This document shows positions 37,231 through 46,820 of a stretch of 64,000 nt of DNA, one piece after another (positions within the stretch are counted from its first letter, which is position 1; every line of letters starts with the position of its first letter). The notes under the pieces were generated by a model. The model searched no databases and was not told where the DNA came from. It saw only the letters and a list, made by a program, of their open reading frames with translations. The stretch lies in the NCBI RefSeq assembly GCF_026250525.1, contig NZ_CP111047.1, positions 1 through 64,000 of the forward strand, read 5' to 3'. The translations under genes and the position numbers were made by a program. This DNA is from Chondrinema litorale. GTDB taxonomy: Bacteria > Bacteroidota > Bacteroidia > Cytophagales > Flammeovirgaceae.

Positions 37231-37264
37231 GAAAAGCTCCTACTAATATCAATTAGAGCTTTTC
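37231..37264 (+). other. Hairpin upstream of the alkaline phosphatase gene
   Basis: GAAAAGCTC (37231-37239) and GAGCTTTTC (37256-37264) form a 9-bp stem with a 16-base loop, 34 bases before the phosphatase ATG. It may be a leader structure or a second terminator for read-through from susD. Confidence 0.5.
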
Positions 37265-37298
37265 TTCAATTAAATAACATATTCAAAATATTTCTCTA

Positions 37299-38396
37299 AT
37301 GAAAAGATACTTCATTATACTTCTATCACTCTTTTTACTAAGCAATTGCCACAGCCCTGCTCCTGTTGAAACAGAAATACAATCTAAAGAGCTTCCTAAA
37401 ATAAAAAACATCATTTTTATGATTGGTGATGGCATGGGACTCACTCAGGTTTACGCTGGTATGACGGCTAAACACGGTCACTTAAATCTGGAAAGATGCA
37501 AGCATATTGGTTTAGTAAAAACTTATTCTGCAAGTAGTTATATTACTGACTCAGCAGCCGGAGCTACTGCATATGCAACCGGAAAAAAAACTTATAATGC
37601 TGCAATTGGTGTAGATGCCGATACCATTCCTCAAAAATCTATCTTAAAAATTGCTCAAGAAAACGGCCTAAGCACTGGACTCATAGCAACATGTACACTT
37701 ACAGACGCTACTCCTGCTTGTTTTGTGGCTCATCAACCAGATAGAAATATGCATGAAGCCATCGCAGTTGACTATGTAAGCAGTGATGTAGATGTATTGA
37801 TTGGAGGTGGAAATCAATTTTTTACACAAAGAGAAGATGGACAAAACTTGCTTGAAAAATTTGCTGAGCAAGGCTACCAAACTCCTGCAACTATTGAAGA
37901 AGTTAAAAATATAAAAGAAGGTAAAATCGCCGCTTTTCTAGCACCAAAAGATTTACCTTCTAAAAAATCTGGTAGAGGTAACGATTTGGCGGATGGTGCC
38001 CTTAAAGCCATAGAATTACTAAACAAAAATGAAAAAGGCTTTTTCTTGATGGTTGAAGCTTCCCAAATTGACGACGGTGGGCATTTTAATGATGCTGAGT
38101 ACATCAAACAAGAAATGGTGGACTTTGATGAGACTATCGGAAAAGTGTTGGATTTCGCCGAGCAAGATGGTGAAACCCTAGTAGTGATTACCGCAGACCA
38201 CGAAACTGGTGGTTTTTCTATAATCGATGGAGATTTAAAAGAAGGCAGAATTAAAGGTGCTTTTGGCACCGGTGGTCACTCTTCTGTAATGGTACCAGCC
38301 TTTGCTTTTGGTCCAGGAGCTGAAGAGTTTATGGGATTTTATGAAAACACCAGTATTTTCAATAAATTCTTGGCTGCTTTTAACTTTAGTCTTTAA
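37299..38396 (+). CDS. Alkaline phosphatase (PhoA family), lipoprotein
   Basis: A 365-residue metal-dependent phosphomonoesterase. The leader ends in a lipobox (LLSNC), so it is probably envelope-anchored. Catalytic features of the PhoA family are visible: metal ligand Asp44 in FMIGDGMGL, nucleophile Ser85 in ITDSAAGATAYATG, QIDDGGHFND, ITADHETGG and the late GTGGHSS. It is shorter than E. coli PhoA. It has its own spacing and hairpins on both sides, so it may be independently expressed. Its place after an enzyme-free SusCD unit could mean that the imported ligand is phosphorylated, but this is only a positional guess. Confidence 0.9.
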   Translation: MKRYFIILLSLFLLSNCHSPAPVETEIQSKELPKIKNIIFMIGDGMGLTQVYAGMTAKHGHLNLERCKHIGLVKTYSASSYITDSAAGATAYATGKKTYNAAIGVDADTIPQKSILKIAQENGLSTGLIATCTLTDATPACFVAHQPDRNMHEAIAVDYVSSDVDVLIGGGNQFFTQREDGQNLLEKFAEQGYQTPATIEEVKNIKEGKIAAFLAPKDLPSKKSGRGNDLADGALKAIELLNKNEKGFFLMVEASQIDDGGHFNDAEYIKQEMVDFDETIGKVLDFAEQDGETLVVITADHETGGFSIIDGDLKEGRIKGAFGTGGHSSVMVPAFAFGPGAEEFMGFYENTSIFNKFLAAFNFSL

Positions 38397-38404
38397 AAAT
38401 AAAA

Positions 38405-38433
38405 GGAGAAGTTAGACAAAGTCCAGCTTCTCC
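38405..38433. terminator. Bidirectional hairpin between convergent genes
   Basis: GGAGAAGTTAGAC (38405-38417) pairs with GTCCAGCTTCTCC (38421-38433) with one wobble and one mismatch. On the minus strand the tail is TTTTATTTTT, so it should end the leftward dehydrogenase transcript and probably also the phosphatase transcript. Confidence 0.65.
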
Positions 38434-38459
38434 CCCATTTACGTTGATTGTTTTTAAAT

Positions 38460-39740
38460 TTAATTTTCCTGAGCGTAGCTGATTTTCCATATGACATTTC
38501 CCGCATCATCGTTCACCAGTAAATCACCTTGAGGGGTAACTGCTACACAAACCGGTCTGCCATATACTTTCGCCTTGCTTCTGTCGGCTATAAAGCCTGA
38601 TAAAAAATCTTCGGGTTCTCCAGATGGTTTCCCATCTTTAAAAGGAATAAAAAGTACTTTATATCCAGCAAATTCAGCTCTGTTCCACGAGCCATGTTGC
38701 CCAACAAAAGCACCATTTCTATACTTTTCTGGAAATTTATCTTGATCATAGAATGTAAAACCTAAAGAAGCTGTATGTGATCCTACTGGAATATCAGGAA
38801 TTATAGCTTGCTCTACTAATTTCTTGCCTTTACCTTCCATTCTCGGGTCTTCAATTTGTCCATAGTATGAATATGGCCAACCGTAAAATCCACCTTCTTT
38901 CACACTGGTTACATAATCTGGGACCAGATTGTCTCCAAGCTTATCTCTTTCGTTTACTGCTGTCCACAATTCACCATTTGCCGGATTCCAATCCATGCCA
39001 ACTGGATTTCTTAAACCACTGGCATAAACTTTTTCATTTCCACCATCCAAATCAACTACTAAAATGTTAGCTCTTCTTTTCTCTTCATCCATTCCGTGTT
39101 CTGCTACATTACTCGCAGAACCTACCGAAATGTAGATTTTGTCTTGGGCTTCGTTGGTGATGATATTTCTTGTCCAGTGGTTGTTATAACCACCAGCAGG
39201 TAATTCCACTATCTTCTCTCCTTCTACTCCTTTTAGTGATGTTTGCCCTTCTTGATAGGGATATTTATACAAACCATCTGTATTGGCTACATAAAATGTA
39301 TTTCCGATAATGAGCATCCCAAATGGTTTATTGAGGTCTTCCAAAAACGTTTCTCTCATATCCACTTCTCCATCACCATCTGCATCTCTTAACAAAGTGA
39401 TTCTATTTTTACTAAAAACTGTATTGGATTCTGATACAAAATAATCTCCATTAGGAGCCACATAAGTCCATCTTGGATTTTTAAGATCACCTGCAAATTT
39501 TGTTAGCTTAAAACCTTCTGGCACTTTTAGATTTTCTACATCTTCAAGCTCAGTCATCGCATGGCGCTTGGTTGTTGATTCTGTTTTATAGGGAGGAGGA
39601 AGAATTAATTCTCCGATAGCTGTTTGTACAGTGTCATTTTCTGAGTTGGCTATTGCTTGCTTTTCTTTTAGTGTATTTACACTTTTACTACAAGAAAATA
39701 ATATGGTTGCCATAAATATGGCGACTAAAATGTTTTTCAT
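38460..39740 (-). CDS. PQQ-dependent sugar (sorbosone-type) dehydrogenase, lipoprotein
   Basis: A 426-residue lipoprotein (lipobox ATILFSC) of the soluble glucose/sorbosone dehydrogenase beta-propeller family. Motifs include LKVPEGFKLTKFAGDLKNPRW, YISVGSASNVAEHGMDEEKRRANI, ASGLRNPVGMDWNPANGELWTAVNERDKLGDNLVPDY, FVGQHGSWNR, and DLLVNDDAGNVIWKI. Family members oxidise aldoses with PQQ in the periplasm. No PQQ biosynthesis genes are in the window, so the cofactor would have to come from elsewhere, and activity is not assured. It lies 201 bases downstream of the interrupted DUF1680 gene. Confidence 0.82.
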   Translation of the reverse strand: MKNILVAIFMATILFSCSKSVNTLKEKQAIANSENDTVQTAIGELILPPPYKTESTTKRHAMTELEDVENLKVPEGFKLTKFAGDLKNPRWTYVAPNGDYFVSESNTVFSKNRITLLRDADGDGEVDMRETFLEDLNKPFGMLIIGNTFYVANTDGLYKYPYQEGQTSLKGVEGEKIVELPAGGYNNHWTRNIITNEAQDKIYISVGSASNVAEHGMDEEKRRANILVVDLDGGNEKVYASGLRNPVGMDWNPANGELWTAVNERDKLGDNLVPDYVTSVKEGGFYGWPYSYYGQIEDPRMEGKGKKLVEQAIIPDIPVGSHTASLGFTFYDQDKFPEKYRNGAFVGQHGSWNRAEFAGYKVLFIPFKDGKPSGEPEDFLSGFIADRSKAKVYGRPVCVAVTPQGDLLVNDDAGNVIWKISYAQEN

Positions 39741-39883
39741 GTGATTGCTGGTTTCAAATAAATATTATCTTCTAAAGAAGATTCGTGCTAGTATATACAG
39801 CAATAACATGAGAGTATTAAAATTGTTAATGACGAAATCCTAAATAATATTGAAACCCTTTATAACATTGCACAAATGCAAAA

Positions 39884-39918
39884 AAAGCGATGGAAGAAAT
39901 TTTTCTTCACATCGCTTT
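39884..39918 (-). terminator. Terminator after the DUF1680 gene
   Basis: AAAAGCGATG and CATCGCTTTT form a 10-bp stem whose inner arms GAAGAAA / TTTCTTC extend it. It lies 24 bases beyond the final stop codon at 39942, indicating that transcription of the broken gene was designed to end here. Confidence 0.7.
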
Positions 39919-39941
39919 TGGTCTAATTGTCAAAAAGATTT

Positions 39942-41945
39942 TTACCTATAAGCCGGAAATTCAGCGACTCTCAATGTGGTGCATCCATAAGGAATTAGCT
40001 CAATTTCAATTTCCTCTTTACCTAGTTCGTGCCATCCCCAACCTACTGGAATTTTACCTGCTGAACCATTGTAAATTTTCCAAAGTGGAAATTCTCTACC
40101 TGTTGTTTTTATGGTGATGGGTGCATTTTGCAAATTCCAAGGCATGAGTGCTACCTCTTCTTTTTGTTCTACAGTGAAAGTATGCTTATCAATATTGTTC
40201 GGTAAACCGATATTCCATTTGCTGGTAGGTGTTACTTCCCAGAATGAATCTTCGTAACCCCAGCCTTCTTTCTTTTTCTCTTTCCAATCTTCTTCCACTT
40301 TTAAAGCATATACCAATGGACCTCGTTCGATACCTAATGAGTTTTCGTACCATCTTGAAAATTGCAGTTACATCGGTAATTCTAGCGTTACTTCATCTTT
40401 GCTTTTCCAAACTCGGTCTAAGACTACAATGCCATTGTTTACAGTAACTTCTTGCACTGCACCATTCACTTTTACTACCGGATTTTTACACCATTCTGGA
40501 ATTCTCAGGCTAAATGGAAATTTTACATTCTTAGATTTTTCTACTGTAAAATGGATGTTTTCATTAAAAGGATAATTGGTTTCCTCTTTAATCGTCACCT
40601 CTTTTCCATTAGCCACTTTGGCTGTTACGGTAGAAGGCCCGTAAACCATAGCTGCTAAACCATTGGTGTTGGTCGCATACCATAAACTTTGAATAAACTT
40701 AGGCCAACCTTGGTGCATATTGGTTACACAACATGGATAACCGGAAGTGGTTCCGTAAACCAATCGGTGATGCTCATTGTCGAAAAAGTTATGTTCCTCA
40801 TCTCTAATCATTACCTGATTTGCCTGTTGGAAATATTGCTTTCTGGTAAAATCTTCATTGTGTTGCGTTGGCAAAACATTGTAGGCAATCTTTTCCAGAT
40901 AATCGGCATAGTAAACCTCTCCGGTAACTGGCAATATGCTTTCGAAAGAATACATTAACTCTACTGCCGAACATAACTCTGAACCCTGAGTTGGATCGTT
41001 GCCGTGCATTCTCTCATCGCCACCATACATGCCATTTACAAAACCATGTGTTTGCTTGATGGTTTCTAATCCGATACGAACAGACTCTTTAAACTTCTCA
41101 TCTTTACTTTGTTGATAATAGATAACTGGTGCTTTAATACCTTGTGCCACATTTACACAATGGTTATGCGGATAAGGATTAAACTGCTTAAAGGTATTAT
41201 CTGTAAAAACTCCTGCCCAGTCGTAGGTTTGTTTGTGTATAAGTTCGCCAAGGTCTAGCAAAAACTTATCTCCTGTGATGTTATACAGCCAATAAACAAT
41301 GGCTAAGTTGTCTGCTCCACGGCGATTGCCCCAAAAAGTCCAGTGCCCTAGAGGATAGGTTGGTAAGGTTTCGAGTTGGTATTTAAAGTACTTGGTCATC
41401 AGCTCAATTACTCGCTTGTCTTCTGTTGCCGAATAATATTGCTGTAACACTTTGAGCATTACCATTTTTGGCCACCAGTCTTCTCTATTATCCTGTTGCG
41501 TGCCGGGAATATGCGCATAACCTTCTTCTAAAGGCAATGGACCAAAGTAGCCGTTTTCTTTTTGATTGGCTATGCTCCACTCAATCCACTTTTGTGCTTT
41601 TGCTTTTAGCGCTTCATCATCTAACAAATAGGCTACTGGAACTAAGCCATCTAACCAATATGGTCCTCGCTCCCATCCATCTCCTGTACCACCAAGCCAA
41701 CCATTGTTATCTCCACAAACCAGTTCGTACACACTATCCAAATTGCCGGTTAATCCATCTCTTTGAATCTTGATCATTTCTAGCAGCATGCCTTCTGGTT
41801 TTATAGCACCGATGGGCAAAGGGGTAAATGGCTGAGCAAGTAAAGGTTCTTGATTGGTAATGTAATTTGTATTTCGCTGAGCATTTGCCCATTGACTAGT
41901 ACAAAAAATAGATAGCAAAAAAGTAAGGAGAAGTTTGACTTTCAT
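39942..41945 (-). pseudogene. DUF1680 / GH127-like beta-L-arabinofuranosidase, interrupted by in-frame TAA
   Basis: An exported protein (leader MKVKLLLTFLLSIFCTSQWANA) of the DUF1680 family. The first 525 codons end at a TAA (40370-40368), and the same frame then continues without any shift through LQFSRWYENSLGIERGPLVYAL to a normal stop at 39942, giving about 667 codons in all. The (alpha/alpha)-barrel and probable Cys/Glu site (GSELCSAVEL and GYPCCVTNMHQGWPKF) lie before the stop. The lost part is the C-terminal beta-sandwich. A single base change explains the stop. It is a recent nonsense pseudogene, a truncated but maybe folded enzyme, a recoded gene or a sequence error. A start at the internal TTG (40316) is not credible. 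Confidence 0.85.
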
Positions 41946-42031
41946 CGGTTTAGGTTTGAATGAAAGAAGTTGCCAAACTTGACAACTTCATAGTAAAAAA
42001 TTAGCTGTAGAATTATATTTTTAATAGTTAA

Positions 42032-42970
42032 TTAGTCTTCGATGATGTCTACATATACTTCTCCCTCGTAAATATTTTTCACTTTTACCTTCATTTTTTC
42101 TTTTAACCTTGGTTCTAAAAACACTTTACAATGATTTCTATTAATAACAGCAAAAGCTGATTCATTTGAACTTTGAAGCCATATTTTACCAACATCTCCG
42201 ACCTTTAAATTCAAAGAATTATCTAAATCGATTTTATTATTTTCCTTGTCAAACTCTTTTTCAAAACCCATCTCTCTCACTGTATTCTCTGATATTTCAA
42301 TCAACTTTGTTGTTTTGATTTCATAAACATTTGCAGAAATATCATTGGTAATAAGCTTTTGACTAATTCTACCAGAAAGCAAAGAAGGCTTTCTTTTTAA
42401 TACCTCAATGTCATCGAAACTATTCAATTCATCTAGACATATTTCTGAGATCCTATTATTAATTATTTGTGCTTTTGTTAGATTTTCTATCTTAATTGAA
42501 TTAAACATTATTCTATAATTGATATTAACCCATATATATTTCTGCCCCTCTACTAATTCAATTATACTATCAATATCAAATAATCTATCTGGCTTAGATA
42601 ATGAAGCAAGATAAAATGCATCAACACCTGCTAAATCTATTTTAGCTGCTTCATCAAAACTTAAAGCCATATTCATATTTTTAGCTGAAATTAAAGCTTT
42701 GATGACGCTAGGAACATGTCCTCCTGCCAAAAAATGATCTGATAGCCTATCTACAGATAGTTTAATACCCGACTTGCGTGCACTTATCAAGCTATCTACA
42801 ATAATTCGAGCAGGAACTCTAGCAGCTCTCATCTTAATTATTTTAAAAAGACTCACATAAACGCCTGCACTAATTGATTGTGACCATATATTTAATGGCA
42901 CATAATATATGAAGGTAAAAAAGCTGGTCAATATTAGAAGTAGCAAAAGCAATGTAATTATTTCTCCCAT
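42032..42970 (-). CDS. FloA-like (flotillin-like) membrane protein with atypical C-terminus
   Basis: A 312-residue protein. The N-terminal part (about 1-115) is plainly FloA-like: a membrane helix (LLLLLLILTSFFTFIYYVPL), then GVYVSLFKIIKMRAARVPARIIVDSLISARKSGI, HFLAGGHVPSVIKALISAKN and LSFDEAAKIDLAG. After this it drifts from the family, and the long Ala/Glu-rich coiled tail normal for FloA is absent. Instead the last 60 or so residues (LKVGDVGKIWLQSSNESAFA then LKEKMKVKVKNIYEGEVYVDI) look like a small OB-fold such as that of NfeD, the usual FloA partner. It is a membrane scaffold by family. It starts 82 bases after GH92 on the same strand, but a role in glycan use is unproven. Confidence 0.72.
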   Translation of the reverse strand: MGEIITLLLLLLILTSFFTFIYYVPLNIWSQSISAGVYVSLFKIIKMRAARVPARIIVDSLISARKSGIKLSVDRLSDHFLAGGHVPSVIKALISAKNMNMALSFDEAAKIDLAGVDAFYLASLSKPDRLFDIDSIIELVEGQKYIWVNINYRIMFNSIKIENLTKAQIINNRISEICLDELNSFDDIEVLKRKPSLLSGRISQKLITNDISANVYEIKTTKLIEISENTVREMGFEKEFDKENNKIDLDNSLNLKVGDVGKIWLQSSNESAFAVINRNHCKVFLEPRLKEKMKVKVKNIYEGEVYVDIIED

Positions 42971-43052
42971 TCTTAAATTTTAAGTTAAAACCAATGATTT
43001 TCCCTAAAATAAGCGCTGAAATAAATTATCACAGGTTAAAACTTAATGGTTT

Positions 43053-45260
43053 TTAGTTGATCACCATTTTGCCTCCTTTTACTAGTTGATCGTGCTGTAA
43101 TTTATAGTCTTGTACTTCCTGCTGATCTATTAATATCGTTTCAATCTTTTTACCCTTGTTATGCTTTTCTATGGTAAATAGCTTTGCTCCCGGCATGCTC
43201 ACGGTTACTTCATCAAATAATGGAATTGTTACCAAATATTCTGCATCTGCTGGCGAATAGGGATAAAATCCCATCGCATTAAATACATACCAAGCAGACA
43301 TTTCTCCTGCATCATCCATACCACTGAGTGCTAGCCCGTATTCGTCTATGCCGTAATAATCTGAAAGCAGTTTATCTAAAATCTCCTGCGTTTTTTCTTG
43401 CTTGTCCAAATAGTAATACAAATAAGGGAAACCATGGTCTGGCTGATTGCCTTGGCAGTATTGCCCCATAAAACCCGATACATTTCTGGCAATGTATTTA
43501 CTATTCCACGGAATGGTGAAGAGCGAATCCAGTTTCTTTTCTACTCTGGCATTATCTCCATACAAAGCGATTAAACCTTCGGTATCGTGAGGTGCAAAAA
43601 ATGTAGATTGCCATGCATTGGCTTCGCGATACATATATTCGTAGTATGGATATTCTGGATTAAAGTTTTTTACCCAAGAACCATCTTCTAATTTCCCCTT
43701 CATAAAACCAGAATTGGCATCGAACAGATTTTTATAATTCTGCGAACGCTGCATCATGGTTTCATAATTCTCTGCATCGCCTAAAGATTTGGCTAATAAA
43801 GCTACTGCGTAATCATCATAAGCATATTCGAGTGTTTTAGTAACTCCTGCCTTGGCTTTACTTTCGACATGGGGCTTTTCAACCGAAGGAGTAGAAATAT
43901 ATCCCTTCTCAATGTATTCGGTGATATGTGGTCTGGTTCCACCTTCAATATTGGCATTTCTTAAAAGTAAGTCGTAGGCTTTTTTGATGTCGTAATCTTT
44001 CAATCCACGTAAATAGGAACCAGAAATGTAAGCTGCCGCATGGTCGCCATGAAAGAAGGTGGGAATAAAACCCGTTTTTTCTCCAACATCAATCAACGAA
44101 GCAATTACATCATTAGAAACCTCCGGAGAAAACATGCTTAACAAAACCAGTTTGTTTCTGTAAGTATCCCAAAAAGAAGGGCGCACATAGTAATTGAAAT
44201 CTGCTCTGGTAACTTCACCTTTTGCATCAGTAAATTCTCCGTTTACATCGCTGCGCAAAGCTGGCCATAAAAAGGAGCGATATAAAGATGAATAGAATAA
44301 TTGTTTCTCTCTATCTGTTCCACCTTGTACAGCCACTTTAGAAAGATGAGATTCCCATGTTTGTGCCGCTTGCTCTTTAATCTGCTCGAAAGACTGCTCA
44401 TTAATTTCTTTCTCAAGGTTCATTTTGGCATTCTCAACACTTACAAAAGAAAGTCCAATTTTCATCTCTAATGGGGTGTTATCTTCCGCACTAAAGTACA
44501 GTCTTGAGTATTCTGAACCAGACTTTAAGCGCTGATCCACTTGGGAAATGGTTTTGTTAAATACGGCGTAGAAATGCACCCTACTGCCCGTATCTTGAAA
44601 ACCCGACACCACATTATGGTCTACTTGATCGAGATGCCAATTTTTAACTCTTTCGTTTGATTGTGCCAGTTTAAAAACCACAGTAGGTGATTCATTTTCT
44701 GGATATTGATATCTATGATAACCGCATCTTAAAGTAGAAGTAAGCTCAACATTGATGTTGAAATCTTGCAGCATTACCTGATAATAACCGGGCATCGCCT
44801 TTTCAGACTCATGACTAAATCTAGATTTTAGTTCGTCGTACTCAAGGTTGCCGATAATCGGTAACACCGGGATGTGGCATAAATTCCAGTGACCTTTATT
44901 GGTATGGGTAAATGCCTCAATTGTTGTGTCTTCATACTCATAACCCGCACCAGAGCCAAATTCTGTGATCGGACTTAATTGCACCATGGCATTCGGCATT
45001 GAAGTACCGGGATATACCAAACCAGCCCAAACTCTCCAACCCGGTGGAGGTGTATAGCCAATTAAAGTGGTATCTGTAAGTGGTGCTGTTCCGAGAAAAG
45101 GGTTCACCCAATTGATGTATTTAGAGCGACTCGCACTATCAGCTCTTTTTGGGCTACACCCAGTTCCGGAAATGATCAAAGATAGCCCTAATACTAGGGC
45201 GAGTTGGTTATTAAAAATGTTCAAGAATTTGATATAAATCAGAGATAAGTATTTTTCCAT
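43053..45260 (-). CDS. GH92 alpha-mannosidase, lipoprotein
   Basis: A 735-residue calcium-dependent exo-alpha-mannosidase with a late lipobox (LSLIISGTGC). The N-terminal sandwich domain contains INWVNPFLGT and PNAMVQLSP. The catalytic barrel contains RPSFWDTYRNKLVLLSMFSPE, YREANAWQSTFFAPHD (general acid Glu) and the signature SGMDDAGEMSAWYVFNAMGFYPYSPA. The usual SHTHLSGTG stretch is replaced by THTNKGHWNLCHIP, so it belongs to a divergent branch and may have another linkage specificity. It follows GH125 by 108 bases in the alpha-mannan locus, where it should trim side chains. Confidence 0.87.
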   Translation of the reverse strand: MEKYLSLIYIKFLNIFNNQLALVLGLSLIISGTGCSPKRADSASRSKYINWVNPFLGTAPLTDTTLIGYTPPPGWRVWAGLVYPGTSMPNAMVQLSPITEFGSGAGYEYEDTTIEAFTHTNKGHWNLCHIPVLPIIGNLEYDELKSRFSHESEKAMPGYYQVMLQDFNINVELTSTLRCGYHRYQYPENESPTVVFKLAQSNERVKNWHLDQVDHNVVSGFQDTGSRVHFYAVFNKTISQVDQRLKSGSEYSRLYFSAEDNTPLEMKIGLSFVSVENAKMNLEKEINEQSFEQIKEQAAQTWESHLSKVAVQGGTDREKQLFYSSLYRSFLWPALRSDVNGEFTDAKGEVTRADFNYYVRPSFWDTYRNKLVLLSMFSPEVSNDVIASLIDVGEKTGFIPTFFHGDHAAAYISGSYLRGLKDYDIKKAYDLLLRNANIEGGTRPHITEYIEKGYISTPSVEKPHVESKAKAGVTKTLEYAYDDYAVALLAKSLGDAENYETMMQRSQNYKNLFDANSGFMKGKLEDGSWVKNFNPEYPYYEYMYREANAWQSTFFAPHDTEGLIALYGDNARVEKKLDSLFTIPWNSKYIARNVSGFMGQYCQGNQPDHGFPYLYYYLDKQEKTQEILDKLLSDYYGIDEYGLALSGMDDAGEMSAWYVFNAMGFYPYSPADAEYLVTIPLFDEVTVSMPGAKLFTIEKHNKGKKIETILIDQQEVQDYKLQHDQLVKGGKMVIN

Positions 45261-45368
45261 TTTCAGCTTTCAAAAAATACAGTTTAATTGTACTTTATAT
45301 GTAAGAGAGAGCATGGGAATATTTTTCCCATGTTTTTTATGCTTTTTTTTAGAAATTTTTAAAAAGCC

Positions 45369-46787
45369 TTATGTGAGCAGCTCTGGAGTGGTTTTATAAG
45401 TTTTCCAGAGTAATTCGCCAAATAGTGTATTTGCCCAAGCAAACCAAGATCTTGAGAAGTTTTTAGGGTCATCTTTGTGGAAAGATTCGTGCATAAAGCC
45501 AGTATCTCCATGAGTTTTTATCAACAAGTCGATACATTGCTTAACTTCTTTTTTATCTGCACTGGTAAGACCTCTCATTATAATGCTCATGGGCCAAATC
45601 ATATCTTGCCCCACATGAGGGCCACCTATACCCGCTGCTGCTTTTCCTTTAAAGTAAAATGGGTTTTCTTCTGATAAAATAAAGTTTCGGGTATTTAAAT
45701 AAACCTTATCATCTTTAGGCAAAGCACCTAGGTATGGCAAAGACAACAAACTTGGAATATTCGCATCATCCATCAGGTTATAACTGCCAAAACCATTTAC
45801 TTCGAAGGCATACACATCGCCAAAGGTTGGATGTGTAATAATTGCATGTTCTTTTAAAGCCTGTTCTACTTCGTTTGCCAAAGCGGTTAAAGATGCTACT
45901 GTTTTTTTATCATCAGCAATTTTTATCAACATTTCTTCAGCTTGCCTTAAACTAACTACTGCAAAAAAGTTAGATGGAATTAGAAATGAATACACCGTGG
46001 CATCATCGCTCGGTCTAAATGCTGAGCAAATTAAACCAACTGGCTTTACCGGATAACCATAACCATGCATTGGCAATGTATCTGTTGCAAATGGTGTAGT
46101 TCTCTCAAATTTATAAGGTCCTAAATCATCTTTGCGCTGTTGCTCTTTAAAAACATTTAAGATGACTTTAATCGCACTTTGCCATTTATTATCGAATGGA
46201 CTTGTATCGCCCGTTGTTTTCCAATAGTGGTAGGCAAGCCTGATCGGATAACACAGTGAGTCTATTTCCCATTTTCTTTCATGCACACCCGGTTTCATAT
46301 CTGTGTGGTCGGTTGCCCACTCTCCTACCTTGTCGGGATCATCGTAAAAAGCATTCGCATAGGCATCTTTTAAAATGCATTTCGTTTGGCGGTTAATTAC
46401 TCCTGCAATTAAATTACGAAGTGGTTCATCGTCTTTTATAAAATTAAGATAAGGCCAAACTTGTGCACTGCTATCTCTTAACCACATGGCATCAATATCT
46501 CCAGTAATTACATAAGTATCTGGTTTGCCTTTTTCAATTTTATGAGTAACAGTAGTGTCTAAAGTGTTAGGAAAACAGTTGTTGAATAACCAAGTGAGTT
46601 CTTTATTTTTCACATTGTTACTAAACTCTTTGATGGCAGCTTCAACTGATTTACTACTAAAATTTCTTTCTGACTTAGGCACTCTTACCTCCGGAAAACC
46701 TGAATTTAAAGCCCATGAGTATTGATTATTAAACATTAAGCCAGCACTAGCTAGCGCAGATCCTTGTATAAATGATCTTCTGTCCAT
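45369..46787 (-). CDS. GH125 exo-alpha-1,6-mannosidase
   Basis: A 472-residue metal-independent alpha-mannosidase (family 125, DUF1237). The N-terminus MDRRSFIQGSALASAGLMF is a Tat-like signal, so the enzyme is probably exported folded to the periplasm. Family blocks: DTTVTHKIEKGKPDTYVITGDIDAMWLRDSSAQVWPYL, REWEIDSLC-like KWEIDSLCYPIRLAYHYW, FRPSDDATVYSFLIPSNFFA, and the C-terminal FSRSWFAWANTLFGELL. It would remove alpha-1,6-linked mannose from the backbone pieces made by GH76. Only 33 bases separate it from the GH76 gene. Confidence 0.9.
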   Translation of the reverse strand: MDRRSFIQGSALASAGLMFNNQYSWALNSGFPEVRVPKSERNFSSKSVEAAIKEFSNNVKNKELTWLFNNCFPNTLDTTVTHKIEKGKPDTYVITGDIDAMWLRDSSAQVWPYLNFIKDDEPLRNLIAGVINRQTKCILKDAYANAFYDDPDKVGEWATDHTDMKPGVHERKWEIDSLCYPIRLAYHYWKTTGDTSPFDNKWQSAIKVILNVFKEQQRKDDLGPYKFERTTPFATDTLPMHGYGYPVKPVGLICSAFRPSDDATVYSFLIPSNFFAVVSLRQAEEMLIKIADDKKTVASLTALANEVEQALKEHAIITHPTFGDVYAFEVNGFGSYNLMDDANIPSLLSLPYLGALPKDDKVYLNTRNFILSEENPFYFKGKAAAGIGGPHVGQDMIWPMSIIMRGLTSADKKEVKQCIDLLIKTHGDTGFMHESFHKDDPKNFSRSWFAWANTLFGELLWKTYKTTPELLT

Positions 46788-46820
46788 GATTTTGCAAATG
46801 TTTTGATGATTAGATTTTAA

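Noticed and set aside
39942..40316. Separate small gene starting at TTG 40316
   Set aside because: It is in the same frame as the DUF1680 gene, continues its family sequence, and has no own start context. It is the 3' part of the interrupted gene.
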